From contig NZ_KB905744.1 in assembly GCF_000381045.1 (NCBI RefSeq), positions 1-44,616 of the forward strand: 44,616 nt of DNA, in the 5' to 3' direction. Origin of the DNA: Thermus scotoductus DSM 8553. GTDB lineage: Bacteria > Deinococcota > Deinococci > Deinococcales > Thermaceae. Under the pieces are notes generated by a model. That model did no database searches. It was given only the letters and a program-made list of their open reading frames with translations, and was not told where the DNA came from. Shown piece after piece: positions 33,150 through 42,800 of this stretch (position 1 is its first letter; each line of letters begins with the position of its first letter). Position numbers and translations under genes: made by a program.

Positions 33150-35391
33150 TCTTCCTCCTGAGGAGAGCGAAGGCTCCAAGCCCCGCCAACACCAGCACCA
33201 CCACCTCGCCCAAGGTGTCCAGGGCACGGAAGTCCACCAGGATCACGTTGACCACATTGCGCCCAAAGGCACTCACATAGCTTTCCTCTGCAAAAAACTG
33301 GGAAACCGGGGGCAGCTTGGCTTGCCCTGAGGTAAGCAGAATCCCCCAGGTTACAGCCATGCCTACGCCTACCCCCAAAAGGGCCTTCCACGGTACCGTC
33401 TTCTCCTTAGCAAAGCGAGGCATGGCGGCAAAGACAAAAGCGAAAACCAAGACAGTAAGGGTTTCCACTAAAAGTTGTGTCATGGCCAGGTCGGGGGCCC
33501 CGTAGAACAAGTAGATTAAGGCTATGCCATACCCCACCAGTCCTAAGGCCACCACGGCGAAGATAGGAGAACGGCTCCGCGCGGTGTAAAAAGCGGCCAC
33601 AGCCATGAGCAAGAGAACCAGAGCCTCGTAAGGGCGGACCCCACCAAAAGAGGGCCACTCCACCGGCAAGCGAAGGGCCGGAAGCAACGTAACCAAAAGA
33701 CCTGCACCGAGTACCGTGGCCGTGTAGAGGCGCACATACCCATGCTGCAAAAGGGTAGTCTGCCACTTGGCCAACCTTTCCAGGCCCAGGATAAGGCGGT
33801 CATAGGCTTGGTCGGCCCCCCAAGGAAGGGACAGGCGACGGAGGCTACCCCGAAGGGAAAAAGCCCCTACACCTGCCAACACCGTGGCTAAGGACAGGAA
33901 AAGAACCGGGTTGAGCCCACCCCAAAGGTAGACCCGTACGGGAACCTCCCTTCCCGCGACGTCCGCCACCGCAGGGGCCACCAAGAGGCGGCCTACCTCG
34001 GAGGCGCCAAGGCCTAAGACCAGACCCGCCAGGCCCAGCACCAGGGGGCCGGACCATAAGGGCCAAGGAGACTCGTGGGGAGAAAGATGGGCGGGCTTTT
34101 TGCCAACGAAGGGCTTGACCCCAGCGAGAAGGGCCACTCCTACCAGGAGGAGGCTGGTCAGGAAGGCAGCGACAAGGAGGAGGGTCCCTTCGAGGGCCTT
34201 GTAGAGAAACTCCTTAGCCACAAAGCCCATGGTAGGTGGCAGGCCCACCATAGAAGCGGCGGCCAACAACCCCCCCAGGGCAGTCCAGGGCATGGCCCCA
34301 GCAAGACCCCCCAGGTTTTCCACTTTTTTCTCCCTCGCCCCATGATCTACCGAACCCGCCACCAGAAAGAGGGCTCCCTTATACAGGGCATGGGCCAAAA
34401 GCACCAACACCATGGCCTTTATCGCCCCTTCCGAACCCACCCCCAGGAGAAAGGTGAGGAGCCCCAAGACGCTCACCGTGGAATAGGCCAGCACCCGCTT
34501 GATCTCCTGGGAGGTAAGGGCGGAAAAAGCACCGAGGAGCATGGTCACACCCCCAACAGCCGTCAAAAGCCCATGCCAGACCTCTGTACCCCCCAGGACG
34601 GGATGGAAGCGGGCAAGAAGGTAAACCCCCGCCTTCACCATGGTGGCGGAGTGCAGGTAGGCGCTCACAGGGGTGGGAGCCTCCATGGCATTGGGCAACC
34701 AGAAGTGGAAGGGAAACTGAGCGGATTTAGCAAAGGCTCCAAGGGCCAGGAGGAGGAGAATGGGGAGATAATAAGGGTGCTCCGTGAGATCCTGAGCAAG
34801 GAGGGCCTCCAGACTGTAACTCCCCCCGGCCAGGGCCAAAAGAACCAACCCTCCCAAGAGGAAAAGCCCACCAAAAACCGTCACGAAAAGGGCTTGAAGC
34901 GCCGCTCTTCTAGCAGAAGGTCTCTCGTGCTCCAAGCCCACCAGGAGGAAGGAGGTGAGGCTGGTGAGTTCCCAGAAGACAAAAAGGGTGATCAGGTCCC
35001 CGGCCAACACCAGCCCCAGCATGGACCCCATAAAGGCCAGGATGAATACAAAAAAGCGGTCCTGATAGGGGTGGCTCTCCAGGTAGCTGGCTCCGTAGAG
35101 GAGGACAATAGCTCCGATGCCTGAGATCAGCAAGGCAAAGAGCAGGCTGAAGCCATCCAGGTAAAAGGCGAAGGCGATCCCCAGTCCTGGCACCCAGGAC
35201 CAAGCCTCCCGCACCCGCTCCCCTGCCAAGAGCTCGGGTAAGAAACGCAAAAAGTAAAGGAAAAGGCCAACAGGAAGGAGAAAAAAGAGGTACACCACCC
35301 GCTGCCCTAAAGTGCGCATAAGAAAGGGAGCCAAAGCTCCCAACAGGAAAGGGGCTAAGGAAGCGAAAACCACGGCTTCCAATATACCCAA
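33130..35391 (-). CDS. mrpA: Mrp antiporter subunit MrpA (NuoL-like, with C-terminal DUF4040/MrpB-like part)
   Basis: The largest subunit, 753 residues with about 20 helices. The N-terminal NuoL-like part has GDLITLFVFWELTSLTSFLL with the key Glu, KSAQFPFHFWLPNAMEAPTP, SAYLHSATMVKAGVYLLARF with Lys and His, and the later lateral helix region. The C-terminal part has YLFYGAPDLAMTQLLVETLT (DUF4040 with the conserved Asp/Glu) and FGRNVVNVILVDFRALDTLG, typical of MrpA. The complex couples Na+ or K+ efflux to proton entry, useful under salt or alkaline stress. It starts 21 nt after slt, so slt and mrpA to mrpG may be one transcript. Confidence 0.95.
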   Translation of the reverse strand: MGILEAVVFASLAPFLLGALAPFLMRTLGQRVVYLFFLLPVGLFLYFLRFLPELLAGERVREAWSWVPGLGIAFAFYLDGFSLLFALLISGIGAIVLLYGASYLESHPYQDRFFVFILAFMGSMLGLVLAGDLITLFVFWELTSLTSFLLVGLEHERPSARRAALQALFVTVFGGLFLLGGLVLLALAGGSYSLEALLAQDLTEHPYYLPILLLLALGAFAKSAQFPFHFWLPNAMEAPTPVSAYLHSATMVKAGVYLLARFHPVLGGTEVWHGLLTAVGGVTMLLGAFSALTSQEIKRVLAYSTVSVLGLLTFLLGVGSEGAIKAMVLVLLAHALYKGALFLVAGSVDHGAREKKVENLGGLAGAMPWTALGGLLAAASMVGLPPTMGFVAKEFLYKALEGTLLLVAAFLTSLLLVGVALLAGVKPFVGKKPAHLSPHESPWPLWSGPLVLGLAGLVLGLGASEVGRLLVAPAVADVAGREVPVRVYLWGGLNPVLFLSLATVLAGVGAFSLRGSLRRLSLPWGADQAYDRLILGLERLAKWQTTLLQHGYVRLYTATVLGAGLLVTLLPALRLPVEWPSFGGVRPYEALVLLLMAVAAFYTARSRSPIFAVVALGLVGYGIALIYLFYGAPDLAMTQLLVETLTVLVFAFVFAAMPRFAKEKTVPWKALLGVGVGMAVTWGILLTSGQAKLPPVSQFFAEESYVSAFGRNVVNVILVDFRALDTLGEVVVLVLAGLGAFALLRRKNGNPRT

Positions 35392-35412
35392 GGGGGTTAA
35401 GAAAGGGCAAGT

Positions 35413-37053
35413 TCAGGGCAAGGTCAGGTACGCGGCGTAAGCGGAAAGGACCTTGGCCAGGTACTCCCGGGGCTCATCCCGCTCCTGGAAGCGAAGGAAG
35501 GCGTAAAGACCACCTTCCCGGGCAATGCCCCTCAGGGTGTAGCCAACGCCTCCGTTATAGGCGGTTACGGCGCAGGCCACCTGTTCCAGGCCCCTATAGG
35601 CGGCGCACCTATCCATAAGCCAGCGCAGATAGCGGGCGGCGTAGCGGATGCTGGCCTCGGGGTCAAAGGGATCGGCAGGAGGCTCTCCCAGCATCCGGGC
35701 CACATCCGCCCAGGTGCTCCTTAGGAACTGGCCCAGGCCCAAGGCCCCCGTGGGGCTTACCGCCAGGGGGTCAAAGCGGCTTTCCACGTGGAGGAGGGCA
35801 TAAAGCAGGTTGGGGTCTAAGCCCTCCTTCCCGGCATAGCCCTCCACCCATTCCCGGTAGGGGCGGGGGTAGGCCAAGAGGGTGGGCCAGGCGGCCCGGA
35901 TGCCCTCCCGGTAGGCCCCCAGGCGGTAAAGGAGAGGGACCAGGGCCGGCCATTCCTGGGGCCTTTGCCAAAGGGCGTAGCGCACCACCCCCCGGGCCCA
36001 GGCCTCCTTGCCGAAAGCCACCAGGGCCTCCACCAGGGAAGCCTCGGGAGGCGGCGAGGAAGAAGGGGCCGGGGGTGGAGGAAGAGGCTCCTTCCCCAGA
36101 AGAAGGCCCAGCCCACCCTGCACCAGGTTCAGGACTTCCCTCCGGGATTCGGCTAAGCCCAGCTCCCCCGCCAGGAAGTAGGCCCGAAGGGCAGCGTCGT
36201 CGGCATAAGGGCTACCCCCCCGGCCTAGGTCCAGGTAGAGGGCCAGGGCTTGGCGCACGAGGCCTTGGCGCTCCAGGATTCCCGCGGCCCGCCAGAGGCC
36301 TTCTGGGGTGCTTCGCCGGTAGGCCTCCACCGCCTCGAGGGTCCTTCCCATTTCCTCCAGGATCCGCCCCTGGGCGTAGCGGCTTTCCGGGTGGTCATAG
36401 CGGGCCAAGGCCTCCAGGGCCTCCTCGAGGTGTTCCCCTGACGGGGAAGCAGCCCTTCGCCCAAGCCGCCACAGGGCGTAACCCAGGCCCAGGTATCCCC
36501 TGGGGTCCCGCCTGGCCCACTCCCGGTAAAAGGGCAAAGCCTCCCCATAGCGCCCTAGCCGGAAAAGGGCCTGGGCGCGGAGGTCGGGACGCACCCCTTC
36601 GGGAAGGACCTTCAGGAGAGCCTCATAGGCCCTCCCCCGAAAAAGAGCCAGCCAAAGCCTCTCCCCCTCGCCCAAGGACAGGAGGGCCTCCACCGCCTCC
36701 CTTTCCGGAAGAAGCCTCTCCCAGGCGGAAAAGGCCCGGGGGTCTTGGGCTTCTAGGAGAAGGCGGGCCGCCTTTCGCCAAGCATCCTTGGCCTCCCAGC
36801 CCGGCTCAAAGGCCTTAACCCCCTCCAGGAAGAGGGCATAGCGCCAGGCATACTCCGCCCGTTCTGCCAGGGGCACCTCCTCCCGGTCCACAAGCAACCA
36901 GCCCGAAAGCATCCGGGCATACCCTTCACCGCCCAGGGCCACCTGGCGCACCTCCTCCGCCACGCCCCTTTCCAGGCTGGCAAAGGGCTCAGGCAAAGCC
37001 TGGCTCCGGCAAGAGGTAAAGGCAATCCAGGAAAGGACCAGAAGCCACCGCAC
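35413..37053 (-). CDS. slt: Lytic transglycosylase (Slt-like) with helical repeat superhelix
   Basis: Periplasmic peptidoglycan-cleaving enzyme, 546 residues. The N-terminus is a signal peptide (MRWLLVLSWIAFTSCRSQA); Cys15 may be lipidated, although the lipobox AFTSC is not canonical. About 30-390 forms TPR-like helical repeats (YGEALPFYREWARRDPRGYL, LEAVEAYRRSTPEGLWRAAG). A Pro-rich linker (PLPPPPAPSSSPPPEA) interrupts it. The SLT domain has LLHVESRFDPLAVSPTGALG with the catalytic Glu in HVESRF, GQFLRSTWADVARMLGE, CAVTAYNGGVGYT and EYLAKVLSAYAAYL. It is divergent from dnaB and upstream of the Mrp operon. Confidence 0.9.
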   Translation of the reverse strand: MRWLLVLSWIAFTSCRSQALPEPFASLERGVAEEVRQVALGGEGYARMLSGWLLVDREEVPLAERAEYAWRYALFLEGVKAFEPGWEAKDAWRKAARLLLEAQDPRAFSAWERLLPEREAVEALLSLGEGERLWLALFRGRAYEALLKVLPEGVRPDLRAQALFRLGRYGEALPFYREWARRDPRGYLGLGYALWRLGRRAASPSGEHLEEALEALARYDHPESRYAQGRILEEMGRTLEAVEAYRRSTPEGLWRAAGILERQGLVRQALALYLDLGRGGSPYADDAALRAYFLAGELGLAESRREVLNLVQGGLGLLLGKEPLPPPPAPSSSPPPEASLVEALVAFGKEAWARGVVRYALWQRPQEWPALVPLLYRLGAYREGIRAAWPTLLAYPRPYREWVEGYAGKEGLDPNLLYALLHVESRFDPLAVSPTGALGLGQFLRSTWADVARMLGEPPADPFDPEASIRYAARYLRWLMDRCAAYRGLEQVACAVTAYNGGVGYTLRGIAREGGLYAFLRFQERDEPREYLAKVLSAYAAYLTLP

Positions 37054-37090
37054 ACCCCCACCCTAAGGGAAAAAGGTGAGAAAACCAAAG

Positions 37091-37124
37091 GCCTTGGCAA
37101 GCCAAGGCTTCCCTTAGGTATAGC
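37091..37124. promoter_or_regulatory. Hairpin in the slt-dnaB divergent region
   Basis: GCCTTGG-CAAG-CCAAGGC (37091-37108) is a perfect 7-bp stem with a 4-nt loop, followed on the plus strand by TTCCCTTAGGTATAG. TATAGC (37120-37125) could be a -10 box for dnaB, but the spacing to TTGGCA is 19 bp. It may be an operator between the divergent genes. No transcription direction is assigned. Confidence 0.3.
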
Positions 37125-37168
37125 CCCCTGGCAAAACCCGGGGGGGTGGGCGTAGCCTGGTAAGGCCT

Positions 37169-39166
37169 ATGGGTATGGAAGGCCGTATTCCCCCCCACAA
37201 CCTCGAGGCGGAACAGAGCGTCCTGGGGGCCATTCTCCTGGATTCCGATGTGCTGGACGAGCTGGAAGGCCTCCTCCCCTCCCCCGAGGCCTTTTACGCG
37301 GAGGCCCACCGCAAGATCTACGCCGCCATGCAGACCCTCAGGTCCCAGGGGAAGCCCGTGGACCTGGTGACCCTGGCGGAGGAGCTATCCCGCCGGGGGG
37401 AGCTGGAAGCCCTGGGAGGGGTCAGCTACCTGGTCCAGCTTTCCGAGGCCACCCCCACTGCCGCCTACGCGGAGCACTACGCCCGCATCGTGGCGGAGAA
37501 ATGGACCCTACGAAAGCTCATCCAAGCGGCAGGCGAGGCCATGCGCCTGGCCTACGAGGAGACGGGAAGCCTGGACGAGATCCTGGACACCGCGGGCAAG
37601 AAGATCCTCGAGGTGGCCCTCACCCAGACGGAAACCGAGGCCCGCTCCATCCGGGAGCTGGTCCACGAAACCTTTGAGCACATCGAGGCCCTCTTCCAGA
37701 ACAAGGGGGAGGTCTCCGGGGTCCGCACCGGCTTCAAGGAACTGGACCAGCTCATCGGTACCTTGGCCCCGGGCTCCTTAAACATCATCGCCGCCCGCCC
37801 CGCTATGGGAAAGACCGCCTTTGCCCTCACCATCGCCCAGCACGCCGCCTTGAAGGAGGGCATTGGGGTGGGCATCTACTCCCTGGAGATGCCCGCCTCC
37901 CAGCTCACCCTGCGCCTCATGTGCTCGGAAGCCCGCATCGACATGAACCGGGTGCGCCTGGGCCAGCTCACGGACCGCGACTTCTCCCGCCTGGTGGACG
38001 TGGCGGGAAGGCTTTCCGAAGCCCCCATCTACATCGACGACACCCCAGACCTCACCCTGATGGAGCTCAGGGCCCGGGCCAGGCGGCTTAGAAGCCAGTA
38101 CGAGGTGGGCCTTCTCATCATCGATTACCTCCAGCTCATGTCCGGCCCCGGGGCGGGCAAGCAGGGGGAGAACCGGCAGCAGGAGATCGCCGCCATCTCC
38201 CGCGGGCTTAAGGCCCTCGCCCGGGAGCTCAACGTGCCCGTGATCGCCCTAAGCCAGCTTTCCCGGGCGGTGGAGGCCAGGCCCAACAAGCGCCCCATGC
38301 TTTCGGACTTGCGAGAGTCGGGTTGCTTGGCTGGAGACACCTTAGTCCAGCTGGCCGATGGCTCAAGAAAACCCATACGCGAACTGGTAGGCAGGTCCGG
38401 GTTTCACGTTTTGGCCCTTAACGAAGCCACCATGAAGCTGGAAGCAGCCATGGTAAGCCGGGCCTTTGCCACAGGGGTAAAACCGGTCTTCGCCCTCACC
38501 ACGCAACTGGGACGCCAAATCCGCGCCACCGCCAACCACAAGTTCCTAACCTCAAAGGGATGGAAGCGCCTGGATGAGCTTCGGCCTGGGGATTGGGTAG
38601 CCTTACCTCGGAGGCTAGATGTGGCCACCCAACAAACCCTTGGGGACGAGGAACTCGCCCTTCTCGGGCACCTCATCGGGGATGGTTGTGCCCTACCCCG
38701 TCACACTCTGCAGCAGGCATCAGGGCTTTCCCAGCGGGAACTCTACCGCGCCGTGGGCATGGCCTACGCAGGCAGCACGCTCTTTAGGCAAAACCTAAGC
38801 CGGGACCGGGCCGTGCGAATGGCCCACGCTGTGAAATCGGTGGCCTTAAGCCAGATGGCTACCAGCGATGTTTACTGGGACAAGGTAGCCTCCATCCAGC
38901 CAGACGGAATAGAGGAAGTATTTGACCTCACTGTCCCTGGCTTACACAACTTCATTGCCAACAACATCATCGTCCACAACTCCATCGAGCAGGATGCGGA
39001 CCTCGTGATGTTCATCTACCGGGACGAGTACTATAACCCCCACTCGGAAAAGGCGGGGATCGCCGAGATCATCGTGGGCAAACAGCGAAACGGCCCCACG
39101 GGCACGGTGGAACTTCAGTTCCACGCCGCCCACGTGCGCTTCAACGACCTGGCCCGGGAGCCCTAG
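37169..39166 (+). CDS. dnaB: Replicative DNA helicase DnaB, interrupted by an in-frame intein
   Basis: Hexameric helicase of the replication fork. The 665-residue precursor consists of extein residues 1-385 and 605-665 (446 in total) and a 219-residue intein. The N-terminal domain begins GRIPPHNLEAEQSVLGAILL. The RecA-like domain has IIAARPAMGKTAFALTIAQ (Walker A), VGLLIIDYLQLMSG (Walker B) and ALSQLSRAVEARPNKRPMLS. After the intein it resumes SIEQDADLVMFIYRDEYYNP and EIIVGKQRNGPTGTVELQF. ATG 37169 (MGMEGRI) or ATG 37175 (MEGRI) may be the start. Its stop overlaps the convergent protoglobin stop by 4 nt. Confidence 0.97.
   Translation: MGMEGRIPPHNLEAEQSVLGAILLDSDVLDELEGLLPSPEAFYAEAHRKIYAAMQTLRSQGKPVDLVTLAEELSRRGELEALGGVSYLVQLSEATPTAAYAEHYARIVAEKWTLRKLIQAAGEAMRLAYEETGSLDEILDTAGKKILEVALTQTETEARSIRELVHETFEHIEALFQNKGEVSGVRTGFKELDQLIGTLAPGSLNIIAARPAMGKTAFALTIAQHAALKEGIGVGIYSLEMPASQLTLRLMCSEARIDMNRVRLGQLTDRDFSRLVDVAGRLSEAPIYIDDTPDLTLMELRARARRLRSQYEVGLLIIDYLQLMSGPGAGKQGENRQQEIAAISRGLKALARELNVPVIALSQLSRAVEARPNKRPMLSDLRESGCLAGDTLVQLADGSRKPIRELVGRSGFHVLALNEATMKLEAAMVSRAFATGVKPVFALTTQLGRQIRATANHKFLTSKGWKRLDELRPGDWVALPRRLDVATQQTLGDEELALLGHLIGDGCALPRHTLQQASGLSQRELYRAVGMAYAGSTLFRQNLSRDRAVRMAHAVKSVALSQMATSDVYWDKVASIQPDGIEEVFDLTVPGLHNFIANNIIVHNSIEQDADLVMFIYRDEYYNPHSEKAGIAEIIVGKQRNGPTGTVELQFHAAHVRFNDLAREP
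38324..38980 (+). other. DnaB mini-intein with LAGLIDADG endonuclease remnant
   Basis: A 219-residue protein-splicing element inserted between RESG and SIEQDAD, the same site as the Synechocystis DnaB intein. Block A is CLAGDTLVQLADG with Cys1. Block B is IRATANHKFLTSKGWKRLDE with the T69-x-x-H72 motif. Blocks F and G are EEVFDLTVPGLHNFIANNII and VHN, ending His218-Asn219, with Ser as the +1 extein residue. Splicing residues are all present. LLGHLIGDG (113-121) is the first LAGLIDADG motif of a homing endonuclease; the second is missing and the domain is only about 90 residues, so homing activity is probably lost. Codon use is less GC-rich than in the extein. Confidence 0.92.
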
Positions 39167-39720
39167 GAGTGGCCCGCCTGCAAAAGGGTAGCCGCCCCTT
39201 GGGCCAAGGCCTCCTTCAGGTCCCGGTGGCCCAGGGAAAGGCCCAAGGCAAGGGCCTCGAGGTAGCTTTCCTCAATAAGGGCAATCTCTATGGCGATGAT
39301 CTTCTCAAAAGCCTCCACCGCGCTGTAGACCTCCGGGCCACGGAGGGCGGTGCGCAGGTGCTCGAGGGAGAGTTCCTGCACGATGCCTATGGCCGGAACC
39401 ATAGCCCTGGGGCCGATGCCAAACCGGGCGTGCACCAGGCCAATCCGCCTGCGGCCTTCCGCATAGGCCCGGTCGTAGGTGCCCCCGAAGAGCTCGGCAT
39501 ACCAGCGGGCAAAGGTGCCATAAAGCCGCTCCACCCTTCCGGGCACCGCGTGGAGGATCTCCGCCAGCTCCGGGTCCCGGCCCAGGTAGTCGTAAAAGGC
39601 CAGGGCCACCTCGGGGGCCAGGGGAATCATAAGGGCCCCCAGTTCGCGGAGCATGGCCGCATGTTCCTCGGTAAAGCCAGTGCGCCGCTTGAGAAGGTCC
39701 AGAAGGGCCCCGGGGTCCAC
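39163..39720 (-). CDS. Protoglobin-domain protein (stand-alone globin-coupled-sensor globin)
   Basis: A 185-residue heme protein of the protoglobin/globin-coupled-sensor type, with no signalling domain attached. The globin helices include RRTGFTEEHAAMLRELGALM, LAFYDYLGRDPELAEILHAV and ERLYGTFARWYAELFGGTYD. RRRIGLVHARFGIGP follows, with the proximal His97 in the 'G..H...GI' context of sensor globins. It probably binds oxygen, NO or CO; signalling or scavenging cannot be distinguished. The start is GTG 39720 with TACATT 6 nt upstream (39732-39727), suggesting a leaderless mRNA. It lies downstream of gltB on the same strand, behind a terminator. Confidence 0.88.
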   Translation of the reverse strand: MDPGALLDLLKRRTGFTEEHAAMLRELGALMIPLAPEVALAFYDYLGRDPELAEILHAVPGRVERLYGTFARWYAELFGGTYDRAYAEGRRRIGLVHARFGIGPRAMVPAIGIVQELSLEHLRTALRGPEVYSAVEAFEKIIAIEIALIEESYLEALALGLSLGHRDLKEALAQGAATLLQAGHS

Positions 39721-39726
39721 GGGACA

Positions 39727-39732
39727 AATGTA
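39727..39732 (-). promoter_or_regulatory. Putative -10 element of the protoglobin gene (leaderless)
   Basis: TACATT on the minus strand ends 6 nt before the GTG start, with no Shine-Dalgarno sequence between. The gltB terminator lies directly upstream, so the gene needs its own promoter. No -35 is evident. Confidence 0.4.
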
Positions 39733-39757
39733 CCTTTCCCCACCCCCCTTCGTCTAG

Positions 39758-39791
39758 GGCAAAGACCCCAGGGGATAAGGCTCCCCTGGGG
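39758..39791 (-). terminator. Rho-independent terminator of gltB
   Basis: On the minus strand CCCCAGGGGA and TCCCCTGGGG pair perfectly (10 bp) around a 6-nt loop and are followed by TCTTTG. It lies 31 nt after the gltB stop and separates gltB from the protoglobin gene. Confidence 0.7.
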
Positions 39792-39821
39792 GGCAACCCA
39801 GCCGGATCATCAGAGTAGAGA

Positions 39822-42800
39822 TTACTCCGTGCTCACCCCCTGCTCCACCTGCTGGTTCACGGGCTCCACCATGCGGAAGTGCTGGGCAGGATCCTCCAGA
39901 AGCTTCTCCAGGCGGGCCGCCTTCTCCTCCCGCTTGGCCTCCTTGAGGACCCGGATGTAGGCGGAAAGAAGCTCCCGCACATCCTCTATCCCCCTCAGGT
40001 CCAGGGGCTTCACCGCCACCTTGGCCCCCTTGGCCAGGCGGCGCTTCATGGCCTCCTCCGTGAGGCCCATCTCTGGCCAGTGGCGGAGGTAGACCCGCCC
40101 CCCAGTCATGCCCGAGCAGATCCAGGGCCCGGGGTCCCCCAGGACCAAGGCCCGCCCCCGGGTCATGTACTCAAAGGCAAACCCCTTGGCCTGGGCCCGG
40201 GCCGCCAGGTTGCCGAGCTCGTCCCTCAGGGGCCTTTCCGGCTCCCCGCCCAGGATGACATCCGCCCCGGAAAGCCGGATGCAGAAGCGGCTATCTGCCA
40301 CCCCCTCCACGATGAGGAGGCCCCCTATGGCCCCGTAGGCGAAGCTCTTGCCCACGGAGCCATCCACATAGGCCCCGTAGGGGTTCCGGCCCTTGAGGAT
40401 GGCCACGGTGCCCCCAAAGGCGCTCTTGGCCACCCCGTCCTGGGCCCCTCCTTCCACCACCACCTTCATGCCCTCGAGGTTAAAGGCCGCCAGGCCATTC
40501 CCGGCCACGCTTCCCGCGTCAAAGCGGAGCTCCACCTCGGCGTCAAATCCCTTGCCGTAAAGGCGCCTTCTTGCAATCTCCCCCGCCAGGTGAGCCCCAA
40601 GAGCCCGGTCGGTGGAGTTCACCGGGCCCTCCTGGAAGACCAGCTTGCGGCTTCCCTCCCCATAAGCCCCCATCACCACCTCAGTGATGGTGCGGGTGAG
40701 CTGGTTCAGGGGCTTCCTGAGCACATGGGCCGAGGTGTCCTTAAGCCACTCGGGCTCCTCCACGGGCAGGAAGAAGTAGGAAAGGTCCAGCTCCTCCAGG
40801 TGGTCCCGCTGGTAGAGGAGGTCCACCCGGCCCCTCAGCTCCCTAAGGGAGCGAGCCCCCAAGGCGGCCACCAGCTCCCTTAGGGCCTCCCCCTTGGCCT
40901 CAAAGAAACGGGTGAGGTGCTCCACCGCCCGGTCCAGGTCCTGGGGCACGAAGCGCTTTAGCCCGTGGGCCAAAGCCTCCTCCACCGTCTCGATCTGGGT
41001 GGTGATGCCCACGTGGCAGGTATCCAACTGGCATCCCCGGCAGATGGTGCAGCCGATGGCCACCATGGCCATGGTGGCCATGCCCACCCGGTCCGCTCCC
41101 AGAAGGACCATGCGGAGCACATCGTAGGCGGTCTTAAGGCCACCATCCGCCCAGATCTCCACCCGGTCGCGAAGCCCGGCCCGCACCAAGGCCCGGTGGG
41201 CCCGCCGCACCCCGATCTCCACGGGAAGCCCCGCATACTTGAGGGCATGGAGCCTGGCCGCCCCCGTCCCCCCCTCAAACCCCGAGAGGGTGATGACATC
41301 CGCCCCTGCCTTGGCGATCCCCACGGCGATGGTGCCGATCCCGGGGATGACGGGTACCTTCACGGAAACCAGGGCCTTGGGGTTTACCGTCTTCAGTTCC
41401 TCAATGAGCTGGGCCAGGTCCTCGATGGAGTAAAGGTCGTGGTTGTTGGAAGGGCTGATGAGGTCCACCCCGGGCACAGCGTTGCGGGCGGCGGCCACCT
41501 TGGGGGAAACCTTCTTCCCCGGCAGGTGCCCTCCCTCCCCCGGCTTGGCCCCCTGGCCGATCTTGATCTCGATGACCGTGGCAGAGTTCAGCATGTAGGC
41601 GTGGACGCCGAAGCGGCCCGAGGCCACCTGCTGGCCGCGCCAGTGGGTGTACTTGCCCAGCATGTCGGGGATCTCCCCACCCTCCCCGTTGATGCAGAGC
41701 ATGTTGAGGCGCTTGGCCGCCTCCACATAGGCGCGGAAGGAGGCCTCCCCTTGGGAACCGAAGCTCATGGCGCTGATCAGGAAGGGCAAGGAGTGGCCCC
41801 CCACGGAGAGGTCCACCTCCTCGGGGGAGACCTCGCTCCTTTCGGGGAAGCGCACCTCCAAGAGTTGCCTAGCCGCCACCGGGCTTTCCCGCTCCAGGGA
41901 GCGGACCTTTTCCTGGAAGTGGCTATAAGGGGCCTGGCCGCTTGCCACCTCCTGGGCCGCCTTGTAGATCCTGGGGTTGAAGCGGAAGTCCTTGGCGGGC
42001 ATGACCTTTTCCGCTCTCAGGAAGCCCTCCCGCTCCAAAAGGGTGCGCTCCAGCTCCAAAAAGCCGTATCCTCCGGTCTCCGAACCCAGGAAGTTCCGGG
42101 TGCCGAAGTAGTTGGCCAGCTCCGGCTTGAGCCCGATGGCGCTGAAGATCTTCCCGTAGCCCCGAAGCTCGTGGATGCCCATGGTGGAGGTGACCTTTTC
42201 CAAACCCTTGCGCAGGGCCTCGAGGACACCCGCCACCCCCTTCCTCCCCTCCAGGGCCCGGGCCTTCTCCTCGAGGAGCCATGGAGCCACCGCCTCCGCC
42301 CCCAGGCCCAGGAGGAAGGCCACGTCGTGAAGGTTCCTCACCCCTCCGGAGTGCACCAGGATGGAGGTACGCCGCCTCAGGGCGACTCCCTCGGCATCCC
42401 GCTTCATGAGGGCCCGGTTCACCGCCGCCACCGCCAGGCCGATATCGATCCAGATCCCACCCTGGAAGGCCTCCCGGTCGGAGAGGATGAGGACCTCGGC
42501 CCCTTCCTCCACCGCCTTAACCGCCTCCTCCTCCAGGCGCTTAAGCCCAAGAAGAAGCCCCTCCTCCACACCGAACTTGGGCACGAGGGTGGCGGTCTTG
42601 AAGCGGGATTTCACCTCAGCCAGGGTCAGGGTGCCGAAGCTTTCCGCAAGGCCCTGGTCCTCCTCCAAGACGATGGGCAAAAGAAGCTCCTCCACCCTTC
42701 CCCCACCCCGTCCGTCGGGAAGAGGGCGCCGGCCCAGGAGGGTGCGGGTGGAGAAGTGTTCGATCTCCCGCTCCCGGTCGATGGCCGGGTTGGTCACCAC

